Notes: a model not told the origin generated them from the letters alone. A stretch of DNA of 64,000 bases from an uncultured Methanolobus sp. (GCF_963667555.1 NZ_OY763421.1:2063562-2127561), one strand, 5' to 3'. Counted from the first letter of the stretch, positions 17,385 through 25,651 are shown. Program-made: numbers and translations.

Positions 17385-18137
17385 TCAGGCCCTTGCTATT
17401 GTTATAAAGCCTGTGTGACCTACTTTTGAAGTTGAAGGACGAGTTCCTCTTGAAGAAAATGATATTTCACGTTCAGTGAACTCCATTGTCATAACTTCCT
17501 CGAAACCTTCAGCATCTAATGCATCACGTATTTCCTTTGTCTGCTCAAAGAACGGAGAATACGTTGCAATAAAACCACCCGGATAAAGCACACGCTTTAC
17601 ATTGGGAATTACGTCTTTAGTGTTCTGAGTATCAAGAGTAATTACATCGAACTTCTCATCGAGGTTCTTAATTTCATCAACAATATTACCGCAGCGAAGT
17701 TCCACATTATCAAGGCCGGCACTCTGCACATTCTTTGCTGCAACCTTCATGAATTCCTCATTCACTTCGTATGTCACAACTCTTTTTGCAATAGAACCGA
17801 GGTACATTGTAAGGATTCCGGAACCTGTGCCGGCATCAAGTACAACATCATTCTTGTTAAGACCGGTGTAAGCAATTATCATGCCAATGTCTTTTGGCAT
17901 CATGGGAGCACCGGTTCTTTTTGCATGCCTGAAGAAATCCGGCATCTTAGGACGCTGAATTATGAATTCCTGGCCCATGTGTGATACAACTGTGTCCCCT
18001 GGCTCTTTATCCACAAGAGATGACAGCTCAATTATTCCAAAATTCGTGTGCAGCTGATCATCGGAAACTTTCGCAATGAACTCTTTGACCTTGTCCCGAT
18101 GGGAGGTCTTCAGCAAAACCAACTCGCCTGTTAACAT
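17385..18137 (-). CDS. trmI: tRNA (adenine-N1)-methyltransferase, TrmI/GCD14 family
   Basis: SAM-dependent enzyme that makes m1A at positions 57/58 of tRNA; archaeal TrmI forms tetramers. The 250-residue product has an N-terminal small beta domain (LTGELVLLKTSHRDKVKEF) and then the Rossmann methyltransferase: the substrate loop GAPMMPKDIGMIIAYTGL, SAM motif I VVLDAGTGSGILTMYLG near residue 105, acidic strand VTYEVNEEF, and DVITLDTQN. The C-terminal end RGTRPSTSKVGHTGFITIARA is typical of the family. It overlaps the stop of the HD gene by one base (TAATG), so the two are translationally coupled. Confidence 0.9.
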   Translation of the reverse strand: MLTGELVLLKTSHRDKVKEFIAKVSDDQLHTNFGIIELSSLVDKEPGDTVVSHMGQEFIIQRPKMPDFFRHAKRTGAPMMPKDIGMIIAYTGLNKNDVVLDAGTGSGILTMYLGSIAKRVVTYEVNEEFMKVAAKNVQSAGLDNVELRCGNIVDEIKNLDEKFDVITLDTQNTKDVIPNVKRVLYPGGFIATYSPFFEQTKEIRDALDAEGFEEVMTMEFTEREISFSSRGTRPSTSKVGHTGFITIARA

Positions 18138-19981
18138 TATTTTACACCTGTGGACCGTTTTTTAGATACATACCTGTTTGACGGGATAGTAACTATATCC
18201 CTTTTGATAGAATGCTTGACCTTTGAAAGATGAGACATCATTTCCTCAAATTCCGGACGATATGCATCTGCAAGCGTCCCTGCATATTCAACCCCTTCCC
18301 ATGTAAGCACATATTCATAACTCTGCCGGAACCTTCCATCTTTTTCATAATAACGAAGATCCTCATCAACTATTCCCATGGCAACCAGAACCTGAATGTC
18401 CTCAAAAACCTTTTCAGAGTAAGGGAAACCATATCTTTCATGAAATGAGTAATCAAAGAGATTCTTAAGTTTTGGAAAAGTGCCAAGTTCCTGAATGGTA
18501 CGATAGAGCCACGTGATATGCCTCAGACGAGGAATTGAGACAAATCCCGGTTTTTCATCTACGAAAATGCTGTGAACAGCATAGAATAACAGTATTATGC
18601 CCTCAATTGGAAGATACTGGTCCTCTCTTGTATAATGCAGAAGTCTTGGAGAAAGGTCATCTACAACCCTGCGAAGTTCTGAGAGTACAGCAGGCGAATC
18701 TTTATCCATGACAACATCAGGATGGGAAAATGCTGTGAGTGAGAGCTGACGCGATATTGCACGGACCAGGCCATTGGCAAGTGCAGATTCATCATAGAAA
18801 AATCCATCTTCATCATCCATTGCAACGCGCATGCTTTTTGGAACACCTGAAGCAACAGTCAGGTCAACAAGTACATCACCAAGTTCCTTTGCAAGCCTTG
18901 TCTCAAGTCTCTTAGTAGCCACGCCATGCCGGGCAATTGTTGAGAGTGACATACGAGTGGATGGCCTGAGTATCTTCTGGCTGAGCCTTGCAACTGGCAT
19001 ATATAATCTGCCTTCACGGAGATCATCAAGCAACAACTGTGACTTTTCAGACGCATTTGACCTTATGAAATGTAGAAGGTCGTTATCATTATATTCAGTG
19101 AAAAAACGGACAATCTCATCTTTTGCTGCATCTGTCCCATTCCGGTTCTTGTATTGTTCAAGAGCATCCTCAAGTGAGTAGAGCAACATCACCCTGGCAG
19201 ACTGGGTCTTTGGATTATGGATTATTGCAGTATAGTGATGTGCACGGGAGATGAGCATGGATTCGGCTGCTGTTAAAGCCATATCGTTTCCATAACTTGA
19301 ACCGTCCGTGCTTCCCAGAACGATGTTCTCATTCTTGATTATGAGACTGCTGATTATCTGGTCTACATCGATAAGTCCGAAGGACACACCGGTATGATAT
19401 GAGTCACGCAGCAGGAAATCTATCCTGTCAGCATCCACATCACCTGCAATTACCTGTGCAAGATACGGTTTTGATATGGACCGTGAATCACCGGTGGCTA
19501 TTTTCGATATTTCATCAAAGAAGTCGAATGCATCCATCCCAAATTCTGACTCTACATACCCTGCAATGTAATTATCCTGAGGCAGTATGCGGGAAATAAT
19601 ATCTCTGGAAAATGCTTCGTGTTTTATGAATTTCTTCCCTTGGATAACCGGCTGCAACTGAGGATTGCGTTTGAGTACGTTCTCAACGGCATGGGAGAAA
19701 GCTGAGTGCCCTACATCATGCAGAAGTCCCGCAAGTCTGATTTTGCGAATATCCTCATCCTCAAGTGAGAGTGAGCGACCTATGACAGATGCCATGTGCA
19801 TTGTACCGATACTGTGTTCAAAGCGAGTATGGTTAGCACCGGGATATACATGATCCACAAGTCCGAGCTGCTGGATATTTCGGAGTCGCTGGACATGTTT
19901 TGTGTTCAGGACCATCTGCTCAAACTCATCAAGTATGATGGTCTTGTGTACCGGGTCGTGGATTATAAGGGGTTTTTGCAT
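18137..19981 (-). CDS. HD-domain phosphohydrolase (dGTPase/SAMHD1-like)
   Basis: A metal-dependent phosphohydrolase of 614 residues. HD-domain residues are seen near the N-terminus: THFEHSIGTMHMASVIGRS-like (NHTRFEHSIGTMHMA), then AGLLHDVGHSAFSHAVENV (the HD pair), and later VIAGDVDADRIDFLLRDSYH, the tract shared with SAMHD1 and dNTP triphosphohydrolases. The remaining 350 residues are mostly helical, with no recognised extra domain. Start is ATG at 19981 (MQKPLIIHDPVHKTI); upstream residues in the open frame run into the repeat element and are not part of the family. The element's left end lies 44 bp upstream, so it may supply or disturb the promoter. Substrate may be dNTPs or another phosphoester. 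Confidence 0.85.
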   Translation of the reverse strand: MQKPLIIHDPVHKTIILDEFEQMVLNTKHVQRLRNIQQLGLVDHVYPGANHTRFEHSIGTMHMASVIGRSLSLEDEDIRKIRLAGLLHDVGHSAFSHAVENVLKRNPQLQPVIQGKKFIKHEAFSRDIISRILPQDNYIAGYVESEFGMDAFDFFDEISKIATGDSRSISKPYLAQVIAGDVDADRIDFLLRDSYHTGVSFGLIDVDQIISSLIIKNENIVLGSTDGSSYGNDMALTAAESMLISRAHHYTAIIHNPKTQSARVMLLYSLEDALEQYKNRNGTDAAKDEIVRFFTEYNDNDLLHFIRSNASEKSQLLLDDLREGRLYMPVARLSQKILRPSTRMSLSTIARHGVATKRLETRLAKELGDVLVDLTVASGVPKSMRVAMDDEDGFFYDESALANGLVRAISRQLSLTAFSHPDVVMDKDSPAVLSELRRVVDDLSPRLLHYTREDQYLPIEGIILLFYAVHSIFVDEKPGFVSIPRLRHITWLYRTIQELGTFPKLKNLFDYSFHERYGFPYSEKVFEDIQVLVAMGIVDEDLRYYEKDGRFRQSYEYVLTWEGVEYAGTLADAYRPEFEEMMSHLSKVKHSIKRDIVTIPSNRYVSKKRSTGVK

Positions 19982-20024
19982 TGCAGATAATATGAAGAGA
20001 GAGTATATAAATGAAGGGCAAAAT

Positions 20025-20337
20025 GGGCTCTGTAGAAATCCTGCCATTAAAACTGAAAGAAAAGACACCTTTATGAAAATTAGAATTAACCCGAAGGGTC
20101 CGGCGAAGCTGGCGTTTTCCCATCATGTCGTACAAATTATTGACATGTTGCAGTGGAATACTTTCTTTGCGTGCCTTCTGTAGAATTCTCAGGCATCAAT
20201 GCAATTTTTTCTGTGCAGGAATTGGAGTGTGCCGCCTTCGGCGGATGGTTGCTTTGTTTTTAGATTGCCAATTTTTTGTGGAAATAATATTGGGCAAACA
20301 CTGTACCAGTCACATAAACAGGATTTCTACAGAGCCC
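20025..20337. mobile_element. MITE-like element with perfect 19-bp terminal inverted repeats
   Basis: GGGCTCTGTAGAAATCCTG at 20025-20043 is the exact reverse complement of 20319-20337, bounding a 313-bp segment that encodes no transposase. The interior has small GC-rich hairpins such as CCGCCTTCGGCGG. The ends look like those of an insertion sequence, but I cannot name the family. Flanks are A-rich (AAAAT on the left, AAAAA on the right), so any target duplication is unclear. A decayed relative lies at 16310-16580. Confidence 0.75.
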
Positions 20338-20389
20338 AAAAATGAGAAAAAGAGAAGACAGAATAAAATTGCCGTAAAAAAAGAGAATA

Positions 20390-21046
20390 TTACCCGCCTA
20401 TCACCACAGTCACAACAGCAATGGTCATACCAACAACAGCAGTGATAAGTCCCGATCTTAACCGATCCATACGGCTCTTTTCATATGTCCTGTAATAACC
20501 AGTCACAAAAAGCAGGATAATTCCAAGCCAGTTGGATATTGCAAGGGCACGATACATGTCCGGTATCGCAAAAAACGGAGATAGGACAATTAGCCCGGTA
20601 AGAGTGGAGACAAGTATAGTTCCAGCTACGATATCAAACGCATCTCTTGGACGCACGAATTCTTTCCTTCCGGCAGCGGACAGGTAAGATATCAGGTCAA
20701 GATACATATCCTGCCTTTTACTTTCATCGATATTGCTGAGTATCGTATTGGATAACTGATCATGTATCATCGACATGGCAGCCTCGGTGTCAAGCCGGGA
20801 CTTGCACAGGTCAATTATCTCATTTTCCATTTTGAGATTATACCTGCGTTCCCACACATAGAATAAGCCGTCTGCCAGTCCCCAGGCAATGCAGCAGAAA
20901 AGTGCGGAGTACACTACAGGCATGTGTGAGGCAACGGAAACATCTGAAAAAGTTCTCAGGACACTTGTGAATGTCATTGCAAGTATTACTGCATAGATAG
21001 CTTCAGCGCCTGCCCAGTACCTGCCGATGTAATCAGAAAGACTCGT
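20390..21046 (-). CDS. Four-helix membrane protein of unknown function (likely ACG start)
   Basis: A membrane protein with hydrophobic segments near AIYAVILAMTFTSVL, the Ala/Cys-rich SALFCCIAWGLADGLFYV, the segment FDIVAGTILVSTLTGLIVLS, and two at the C-terminus (NWLGIILLFVTGYY and GLITAVVGMTIAVVTVVIG). A charged helical stretch lies between segments 2 and 3. The first ATG (20977) would cut the first membrane helix in half. The frame stays open upstream to 21052, and an ideal GAGGTG (21059-21054) is spaced 7 nt before ACG at 21046, which gives a sensible N-terminus (SLSDYIGRYWAGAEAIYAV). Hence a non-canonical ACG start or a recent loss of ATG is likely; ATG at 20977 is the conservative alternative. 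Some resemblance to VIT/CCC1-like membrane proteins is only topological. Confidence 0.7.
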   Translation of the reverse strand, partial: TSLSDYIGRYWAGAEAIYAVILAMTFTSVLRTFSDVSVASHMPVVYSALFCCIAWGLADGLFYVWERRYNLKMENEIIDLCKSRLDTEAAMSMIHDQLSNTILSNIDESKRQDMYLDLISYLSAAGRKEFVRPRDAFDIVAGTILVSTLTGLIVLSPFFAIPDMYRALAISNWLGIILLFVTGYYRTYEKSRMDRLRSGLITAVVGMTIAVVTVVIGG

Positions 21047-21067
21047 GTATACTCACCTCGTTAATGG

Positions 21068-21122
21068 GTTAACCTGATGTTAACTACTTTTATTTATACA
21101 TGTATGGAAAACTGACGTTAAC
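21068..21122 (+). promoter_or_regulatory. Promoter of the mtnA-like gene with three GTTAAC sites
   Basis: GTTAAC occurs at 21068-21073, 21079-21084 and 21117-21122. The first two are exactly 11 bp apart (one helical turn). A TATA-like TTTTATTTATACA (about 21088-21100) lies between the second and third sites, so the third would fall near the transcription start. The arrangement fits operator sites for a repressor or activator; no regulator is identified. Confidence 0.4.
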
Positions 21123-21167
21123 CTTTACATTTTTATCCCGGTTCTGACATTTAGAGAGGCAGATAGC

Positions 21168-22187
21168 ATGAGAACCATAGACTGGAATGATGACTCTAAT
21201 TCAATTGTAATGATAGACCAGACACTCCTTCCAATGGAGTACAAGGTCATTGAATGCAAAACTCTTGCTTCCCTTTGTGAAGCAATAAAGTCCCTGCGTG
21301 TGCGGGGTGCTCCTGCACTTGGAGCTGCCGGCGCCTATGGTATCGCACTTGCCGCAACCCTGAGCAGCGCAAATGATATGGAAGCACTCATAAGAGACCT
21401 GAATGTAGCTGCAAAGGCCATCAAGGCAACAAGACCCACAGCAATCAACCTTGCATGGGGAGTTGACAGGACAATAAGCGCTATCTCAGATGCATACGAC
21501 CTCAACGGCATTAAGGATGTAGTGCTGGCTGAAGCGAAGAACATTGCAGACGAGGATGTTGAGACTAATAAGAAACTCGGCAAGTATGGAGCAAAACTGC
21601 TTGAAGACGGTGACACCGTTATGACACACTGCAATGCCGGAAAGATGGCATGTGTTGACTGGGGAACCGCTCTTGGAGTTATCCGCTCTGCTGTTGAAGC
21701 AGGTAAAGACATCAAGGTCATCGCCTGTGAGACAAGACCGCTCAACCAGGGCGGCAGAATAACAACATGGGAACTCATGCAGGACAATATTGATGTTACA
21801 CTTATCACCGATTCCATGTCAGGACATGTAATGAGCAAAGGCATGGTAGACAAAGTAATAGTTGGAGCTGACAGGATCACAGGAGATGCAGTGTTCAACA
21901 AAATAGGAACTTACACACACTCAGTTCTTGCAAGAGAACATGAGATACCATTCTTTGTTGCAGCACCGATCTCAACCTTTGACCCGAACAACTGGGAAGA
22001 CACTGTCACCATCGAGCAGAGAGATGCAAATGAACTGCGATTCTTCAAGGATGTGCAGATAGCTCCTGCGGATGTTAAGGTATACAATCCGGCTTTTGAT
22101 GCAACACCTATGGAGAATGTGACTGCGGTTATCACGGAGAAGGGTGTGTTCTATCCGCCATTCCTGCTGGATGAACTTCTTGCATGA
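21168..22187 (+). CDS. mtnA: S-methyl-5-thioribose-1-phosphate isomerase-like protein
   Basis: Aldose-ketose isomerase of the eIF2B-related family, 339 residues. It converts 5-methylthioribose-1-phosphate (or 5-deoxyribose-1-phosphate in shunt pathways) to the ribulose form when recycling the by-products of S-adenosylmethionine enzymes. Family motifs are in order: SLRVRGAPALGAAGAYGIAL near residue 45, VMTHCNAGKMACVDWGTALG near 155 with the catalytic Cys, RPLNQGGRITTWEL, GHVMSKGMVDKVIVGADRI with the catalytic Asp, and APISTFDPN near 265. The GAD and Cys are intact, which separates it from true eIF2B subunits. It stands alone, with GTTAAC sites at its promoter. Confidence 0.9.
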   Translation: MRTIDWNDDSNSIVMIDQTLLPMEYKVIECKTLASLCEAIKSLRVRGAPALGAAGAYGIALAATLSSANDMEALIRDLNVAAKAIKATRPTAINLAWGVDRTISAISDAYDLNGIKDVVLAEAKNIADEDVETNKKLGKYGAKLLEDGDTVMTHCNAGKMACVDWGTALGVIRSAVEAGKDIKVIACETRPLNQGGRITTWELMQDNIDVTLITDSMSGHVMSKGMVDKVIVGADRITGDAVFNKIGTYTHSVLAREHEIPFFVAAPISTFDPNNWEDTVTIEQRDANELRFFKDVQIAPADVKVYNPAFDATPMENVTAVITEKGVFYPPFLLDELLA

Positions 22188-22316
22188 ATGCACAATCTTT
22201 TAAATCATTAAAGACATGAAAGGGTCAGGTAAATTAATAATAACCACCATAAATGGTTAATATAAAGTATATATATATTACTCACTAAACATTCATTAAC
22301 ATAAAATGGAGATATT

Positions 22317-22496
22317 ATGGCAAAAAAGAAATCCAGTGGTAATGGCTTGATGTCATCTGCCGGTCTTATGAGATACTATGAAGCCGACAAAAAAGCAATA
22401 CATGTCGACCCTAAAACTGTTGTTGCGGTCGGTATTGTAATTGGTCTTGCTATTATTATACTTGATGCGAACTTCGGAATGTGGCCAGTAGCATAA
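22317..22496 (+). CDS. Preprotein translocase subunit Sec61-beta
   Basis: A 59-residue tail-anchored subunit of the SecYE-beta protein channel. It begins MAKKKSSGNGLMSSAGLMRY, followed by YYEADKKAIHVDPKTVV, the usual Sec61-beta tract, and one C-terminal membrane helix (AVGIVIGLAIIILDANFG). The N-terminus is cytosolic. ATG at 22317 follows GGAG at 22308-22311, a few bases upstream. A hairpin and T run follow. It converges on srp19, another protein-targeting gene. Confidence 0.93.
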   Translation: MAKKKSSGNGLMSSAGLMRYYEADKKAIHVDPKTVVAVGIVIGLAIIILDANFGMWPVA

Positions 22497-22507
22497 ACAT
22501 TGATGCA

Positions 22508-22545
22508 TGTTGCTGATGCAACAGCCACATTTACATTCTTTTTTT
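22508..22545 (+). terminator. Weak terminator after Sec61-beta
   Basis: A 6-bp stem TGTTGC/TGCAACA-type (22508-22513 with 22518-22523) is followed about 14 nt later by CTTTTTTT. The stem is short and the gap long, so this is a modest prediction. Confidence 0.45.
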
Positions 22546-22584
22546 ATAAATTAAAATTAGAACAAAGGAAAATAGTGTATGCTA

Positions 22585-22875
22585 TCAGGAACGCATTTCC
22601 TTGATAGCCGAGCATATCCTTCTGCAGTGATGGGTTTTTGGCGCAGTGTTATCAATGAGTACTCTGCCTTTATTTTCCCACCAGCTTTTTGGATAGGCTT
22701 TGTCTGCTTCAACTTCAGGATTCAGTCCAAGCTTTGCTGCCGCCTGGTTGATCTCAGTAACTGTAGGGGATTCCACAGAGGTCTTTCTGGAAACAATGCG
22801 ACCATCCTTTCTGGATTTGGTCTTATCGATGTATGCCGGCCAGATGACCAGTTTACCCCTGTCTTTCATCATCAT
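22585..22875 (-). CDS. srp19: Signal recognition particle 19 kDa protein
   Basis: Binds 7S RNA and helps SRP54 assemble on it in archaea. The 96-residue product has the family blocks KLVIWPAYIDKTKSRKDGR near the N-terminus, then NPEVEADKAYPKSWWENKGR and the basic C-terminal tract. Three ATGs in a row (22875, 22872, 22869) precede KDRGKLVIWP; none has a strong ribosome-binding site, so the start is uncertain by one to two residues. The in-frame ATG at 22896 would add seven residues not seen in the family. Head-to-tail convergent with Sec61-beta. Confidence 0.93.
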   Translation of the reverse strand: MMMKDRGKLVIWPAYIDKTKSRKDGRIVSRKTSVESPTVTEINQAAAKLGLNPEVEADKAYPKSWWENKGRVLIDNTAPKTHHCRRICSAIKEMRS

Positions 22876-22948
22876 GGGTCTTAGAATACAACTCATTCGA
22901 TTTAAATTTGCCCTGAGATTTCAAAAAAACTAGTTCCATTTCATCAAA

Positions 22949-23269
22949 TTACACTTCATTGAATTCAATACTGATACCACCGGATTTTTTAACAAGAGAC
23001 TTCGCGAGGAAACCTGCCTCCATCCTGCAGAGATTGATAACCGCACACGGGACAAGACAATTTGCAGAACAACCTGCCTCATGTGCCCGGTCAATAACGT
23101 AATTGTTCTTAATGTCCAGAATCTCCATCATAGGAACTTCCATATGAGATATCTTTTTAATTTTCTCACATGGAGTTTCGATATCAACAATTATCGTTTT
23201 TCCATCTTTGACGCCACGTACCTTGTGGACAAAATCACAAACTGTGGAATTTACAGTAAATTCAGCCAA
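22949..23269 (-). CDS. Conserved methanogen protein with Cys cluster, unknown function
   Basis: A 106-residue soluble protein. It starts with beta-strand blocks (AEFTVNSTVCDFVHKV, KTIIVDIETPCEKIKKI) and ends with a Cys-rich tract, HEAGCSANCLVPCAVINLCRMEAGFLAKS, with four cysteines in 17 residues. Together with Cys at about positions 11 and 34, these could bind a metal or iron-sulfur centre; that is inference. It resembles the DUF6951-type family of methanogens in length and in the CxVPC...EAG tract, but I am not certain. Leftward and close to srp19, so possibly co-transcribed. Confidence 0.68.
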   Translation of the reverse strand: MAEFTVNSTVCDFVHKVRGVKDGKTIIVDIETPCEKIKKISHMEVPMMEILDIKNNYVIDRAHEAGCSANCLVPCAVINLCRMEAGFLAKSLVKKSGGISIEFNEV

Positions 23270-23398
23270 ATTATCACCTTTTTAAAAATGAACTTTCATT
23301 TATGAGAGAACACTGAAATAATAAGAGTATTGCCAGTTGCCAGTATAGATTAAATGATGGATAAAATTTAAGTATAATTATGCTACTGCCTTGTACCC

Positions 23399-23671
23399 AT
23401 GATAGACGTACCAAAAGAAATTAAGGTCGAAACTGAAGTAGAGGATTTCATCCGCAAAGCAACAAAAGATTTCAGGCTTTGCACAACATGTGGAGGACCT
23501 GCTATTGTTCCTGCGGACATGAGCATACCAAAGGATTCTGATATCAAACTCAAAATAGGGGAAAATACCCTGCATGTATCCAAAGTACAGGCAAGGTACA
23601 TCAGGCAGATAGAAATGAGAATGCTTCTTGGATATCTCAACTACTGCGATAGAAATGGGATCGAGCCCTGA
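23399..23671 (+). CDS. Small conserved archaeal protein with CTTCGG motif
   Basis: A 90-residue soluble protein of unknown function. An N-terminal helical, acidic stretch (KEIKVETEVEDFIRKATKDF) precedes CTTCGG, a CxxC pair followed by PAIVPADMSIPKDSDI, and a C-terminal helix with IRQIEMRMLLGYLNYCDRNG. One further Cys lies near the end. The CxxC may bind zinc with outside ligands or be redox-active. ATG at 23399 has no strong ribosome-binding site but gives a natural start. The gene stands between leftward genes and is likely monocistronic. Confidence 0.65.
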   Translation: MIDVPKEIKVETEVEDFIRKATKDFRLCTTCGGPAIVPADMSIPKDSDIKLKIGENTLHVSKVQARYIRQIEMRMLLGYLNYCDRNGIEP

Positions 23672-23706
23672 GAACGCATAGTTAATATCTCACTTTTTTT
23701 GCTTGC

Positions 23707-24177
23707 TCAGTAATAATCCTCATCCAGAGATTCGTTGATATTTCTTAGCACTTCAGCAACAAGCATCTGAACCTCAGTTGCATGCTCTTCAGGAACTTCG
23801 CTGCCTTCAGTGTCCATGAGTTTTTTGATATCTTTGACCATCTGATGAATTATTTGCAGCATTTCTTCCTGGGTTATCAGGCCGGCATAATAAGCGTAAA
23901 AGAATGTTGTGCCGCTGCGCTGGACCTTTTTCTTGAATGAGGCACGTGCATTTGAGACCTCCTGCCTGGAATATTGTTCATCCATGAATGGAACGAGCTC
24001 AGGGAGATTCTCACCTATCCAGGTCATTTCCGAGTGATTGGAAAGATTCTTGAAGTCTGCACACATTCTGGAAATAACCCATTCACGTGCTGTAAGATGC
24101 GTGGTCTCTTTCAAAAAACGAGTTACATCGGAGTAACTTTTGTTATCCATCTTTTTGAATTTCTGATACTTGTTCAT
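23707..24177 (-). CDS. DUF5806 family protein
   Basis: A soluble helical protein of 156 residues. It matches the family found in methanogens and haloarchaea, with N-terminal YQKFKKMDNKSYSDVTRFL, then TAREWVISRMCADFKN, and TWIGENLPELVPFMDEQYS, which I recognise as the most conserved block. No catalytic motif stands out, and the function is unknown. ATG at 24177 is preferred over 24183 because a GGGTGA ribosome-binding site is spaced correctly for it. It diverges from the universal stress protein gene across about 116 bp. Confidence 0.8.
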   Translation of the reverse strand: MNKYQKFKKMDNKSYSDVTRFLKETTHLTAREWVISRMCADFKNLSNHSEMTWIGENLPELVPFMDEQYSRQEVSNARASFKKKVQRSGTTFFYAYYAGLITQEEMLQIIHQMVKDIKKLMDTEGSEVPEEHATEVQMLVAEVLRNINESLDEDYY

Positions 24178-24293
24178 CGCCATTCACCCATGTCAGAACT
24201 TATCTGCAGCCTTCAAATAAAGTGTATTGCAGCCAGTGTGTTACACAATGGTTCCAACATATTTAATAATAACCTGTGCAATTCAGCTTTTGA

Positions 24294-24704
24294 ATGAAAA
24301 TACTCATCCCAACCGATGGCTCGATATATTCATCAAATGCCGCGAAGGTAGCTGCGAAGATAGCATTGAAACATGATTACAGACTTATCGTCCTTCATGT
24401 AGTCCCTGATAAGGGCTTTTCCAGAAAGACATGGCAAAAGGAGGGAGCTGAGAATGTTGTTTCTACCATTACTGACATCCTTATTGAACAGGGATGTGAC
24501 ATCGATAAAATTGACACCCTTATCGAGGATGGCAGCGCACCTGAAAAAATAGTAGAGGTTGCCAGAAATGAAGGAGCTGATCGCATAGTAATCGGCACCC
24601 AGGGAAAGAATGGGTTGAAAATGCTTGTGGGATCGGTAACTGAAAAAGTACTTCAAATATCGGACGTACTTGTCCTGGTGGTGCCGCCTAATTATAATGC
24701 ATGA
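24294..24704 (+). CDS. Universal stress protein (UspA family)
   Basis: A small cytosolic nucleotide-binding protein of 136 residues, normal for one Usp domain. It begins MKILIPTDGSIYSSNAAKVA (strand 1 with the Asp) and ends with the ATP-binding glycine motif GTQGKNGLKMLVGSVTEKV, which fits G-x2-G-x9-G(S/T), then DVLVLVVPP. So this is the ATP-binding class of Usp. It stands alone. Stress adaptation is family knowledge; no partner is visible here. Confidence 0.9.
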   Translation: MKILIPTDGSIYSSNAAKVAAKIALKHDYRLIVLHVVPDKGFSRKTWQKEGAENVVSTITDILIEQGCDIDKIDTLIEDGSAPEKIVEVARNEGADRIVIGTQGKNGLKMLVGSVTEKVLQISDVLVLVVPPNYNA

Positions 24705-24744
24705 TCCGTCAATCCCAATTATTTCAGATATACCGTATTAAAAA

Positions 24745-25560
24745 TTAATATTTTAGGGCTTTTCTTATAGTTGCTTTTCCTGTGCGCACATCATCCATGG
24801 AGAAAACCTCCATGTTAAATATTCCTTTATAATACTGCAACTCTCTCAGAATAGTATAGTCTATAATACCTGCTCCGGGAGCAAGGTGCTGGTCCCCGTC
24901 ATACTCGTCTGTCCAGACACCACCATTGTCATGCACATGTACGTGAACAACATATGGAGCAAGGGTTTTTGCAAACTGCCTGAGTTTGGTGCTGTCGCCT
25001 CCGCAGGTCAGGTTTGCATGACCTATGTCAAATGTCGCACCGAGATTATCGGAATTCACAGCCTCAACTGCACGCACAAGTTCAGCAGCATCGCAACACA
25101 GATTACCTGTTGAAGTGCCCTCCTTGTTCTCAAGCCCGAGCACCACCCCGCAATCTTCCGCATCTGATGCCAGTATTTTCAGATTATCCACCATTTTGTT
25201 GAAACAGGATTCTCGATCACCCTCACATTCAAATCGTCCCGGATGCAATACAATTGCGCGTGACCCCAATCGTGATGCCAGTTCAATGGATTCACGTATC
25301 AAGCGGAACTCTCTTTCACCCATTGATGCCATGTCAACTACCACATCTTTCGGATAAGTGGGGACATCTGCAAAATAAGGCGCATGAAGCGAGGTTTTTA
25401 GATCAACTGTTGAAAGCTCATCGAGCAATGATTCAAGAACATCTTTCTGCAATATGGAATCTTTATACACGCCAAGTTTGGGCATGTAAAGTTCAACAGA
25501 TTGCAATTCAGAAGCAATATCAGAAAAACTTCCTGCAAATGATGAGGCACCAAGGATCAT
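24745..25560 (-). CDS. Sugar-phosphate isomerase/epimerase-like TIM-barrel protein
   Basis: A xylose-isomerase-like (AP-endonuclease-2 superfamily) TIM barrel of 271 residues. Metal-site blocks are seen: IVLHPGRF near residue 103, VVLGLENKEG, LGATFDIGHANL and VVHVHVHDNGGVWTDEYDGD, whose Glu, Asp and His residues bind divalent metal in the family. The end, YYKGIFNMEVFS, supplies another acidic ligand. The substrate (sugar, inositol or deoxyinosine-type) is not determined. Its start at 25560 is divergent from the U32-like gene at 25652 across about 90 bp. Confidence 0.82.
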   Translation of the reverse strand: MILGASSFAGSFSDIASELQSVELYMPKLGVYKDSILQKDVLESLLDELSTVDLKTSLHAPYFADVPTYPKDVVVDMASMGEREFRLIRESIELASRLGSRAIVLHPGRFECEGDRESCFNKMVDNLKILASDAEDCGVVLGLENKEGTSTGNLCCDAAELVRAVEAVNSDNLGATFDIGHANLTCGGDSTKLRQFAKTLAPYVVHVHVHDNGGVWTDEYDGDQHLAPGAGIIDYTILRELQYYKGIFNMEVFSMDDVRTGKATIRKALKY

Positions 25561-25651
25561 GGATTAGTGGTTATTGTAGTAATTGATAAGGTTTTTGCTT
25601 TTTTACTCAGAACCAAAATACTTATCTAAATTAAAGGGCACCAGCAAAGCA

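Noticed and set aside
19982..20068. Upstream extension of the HD protein
   Set aside because: The residues are encoded by the terminal repeat of the MITE and are not part of the family.
20125..20445. Open frame across the right end of the MITE
   Set aside because: It runs out of the element into the antisense of the next gene; no transposase motif.
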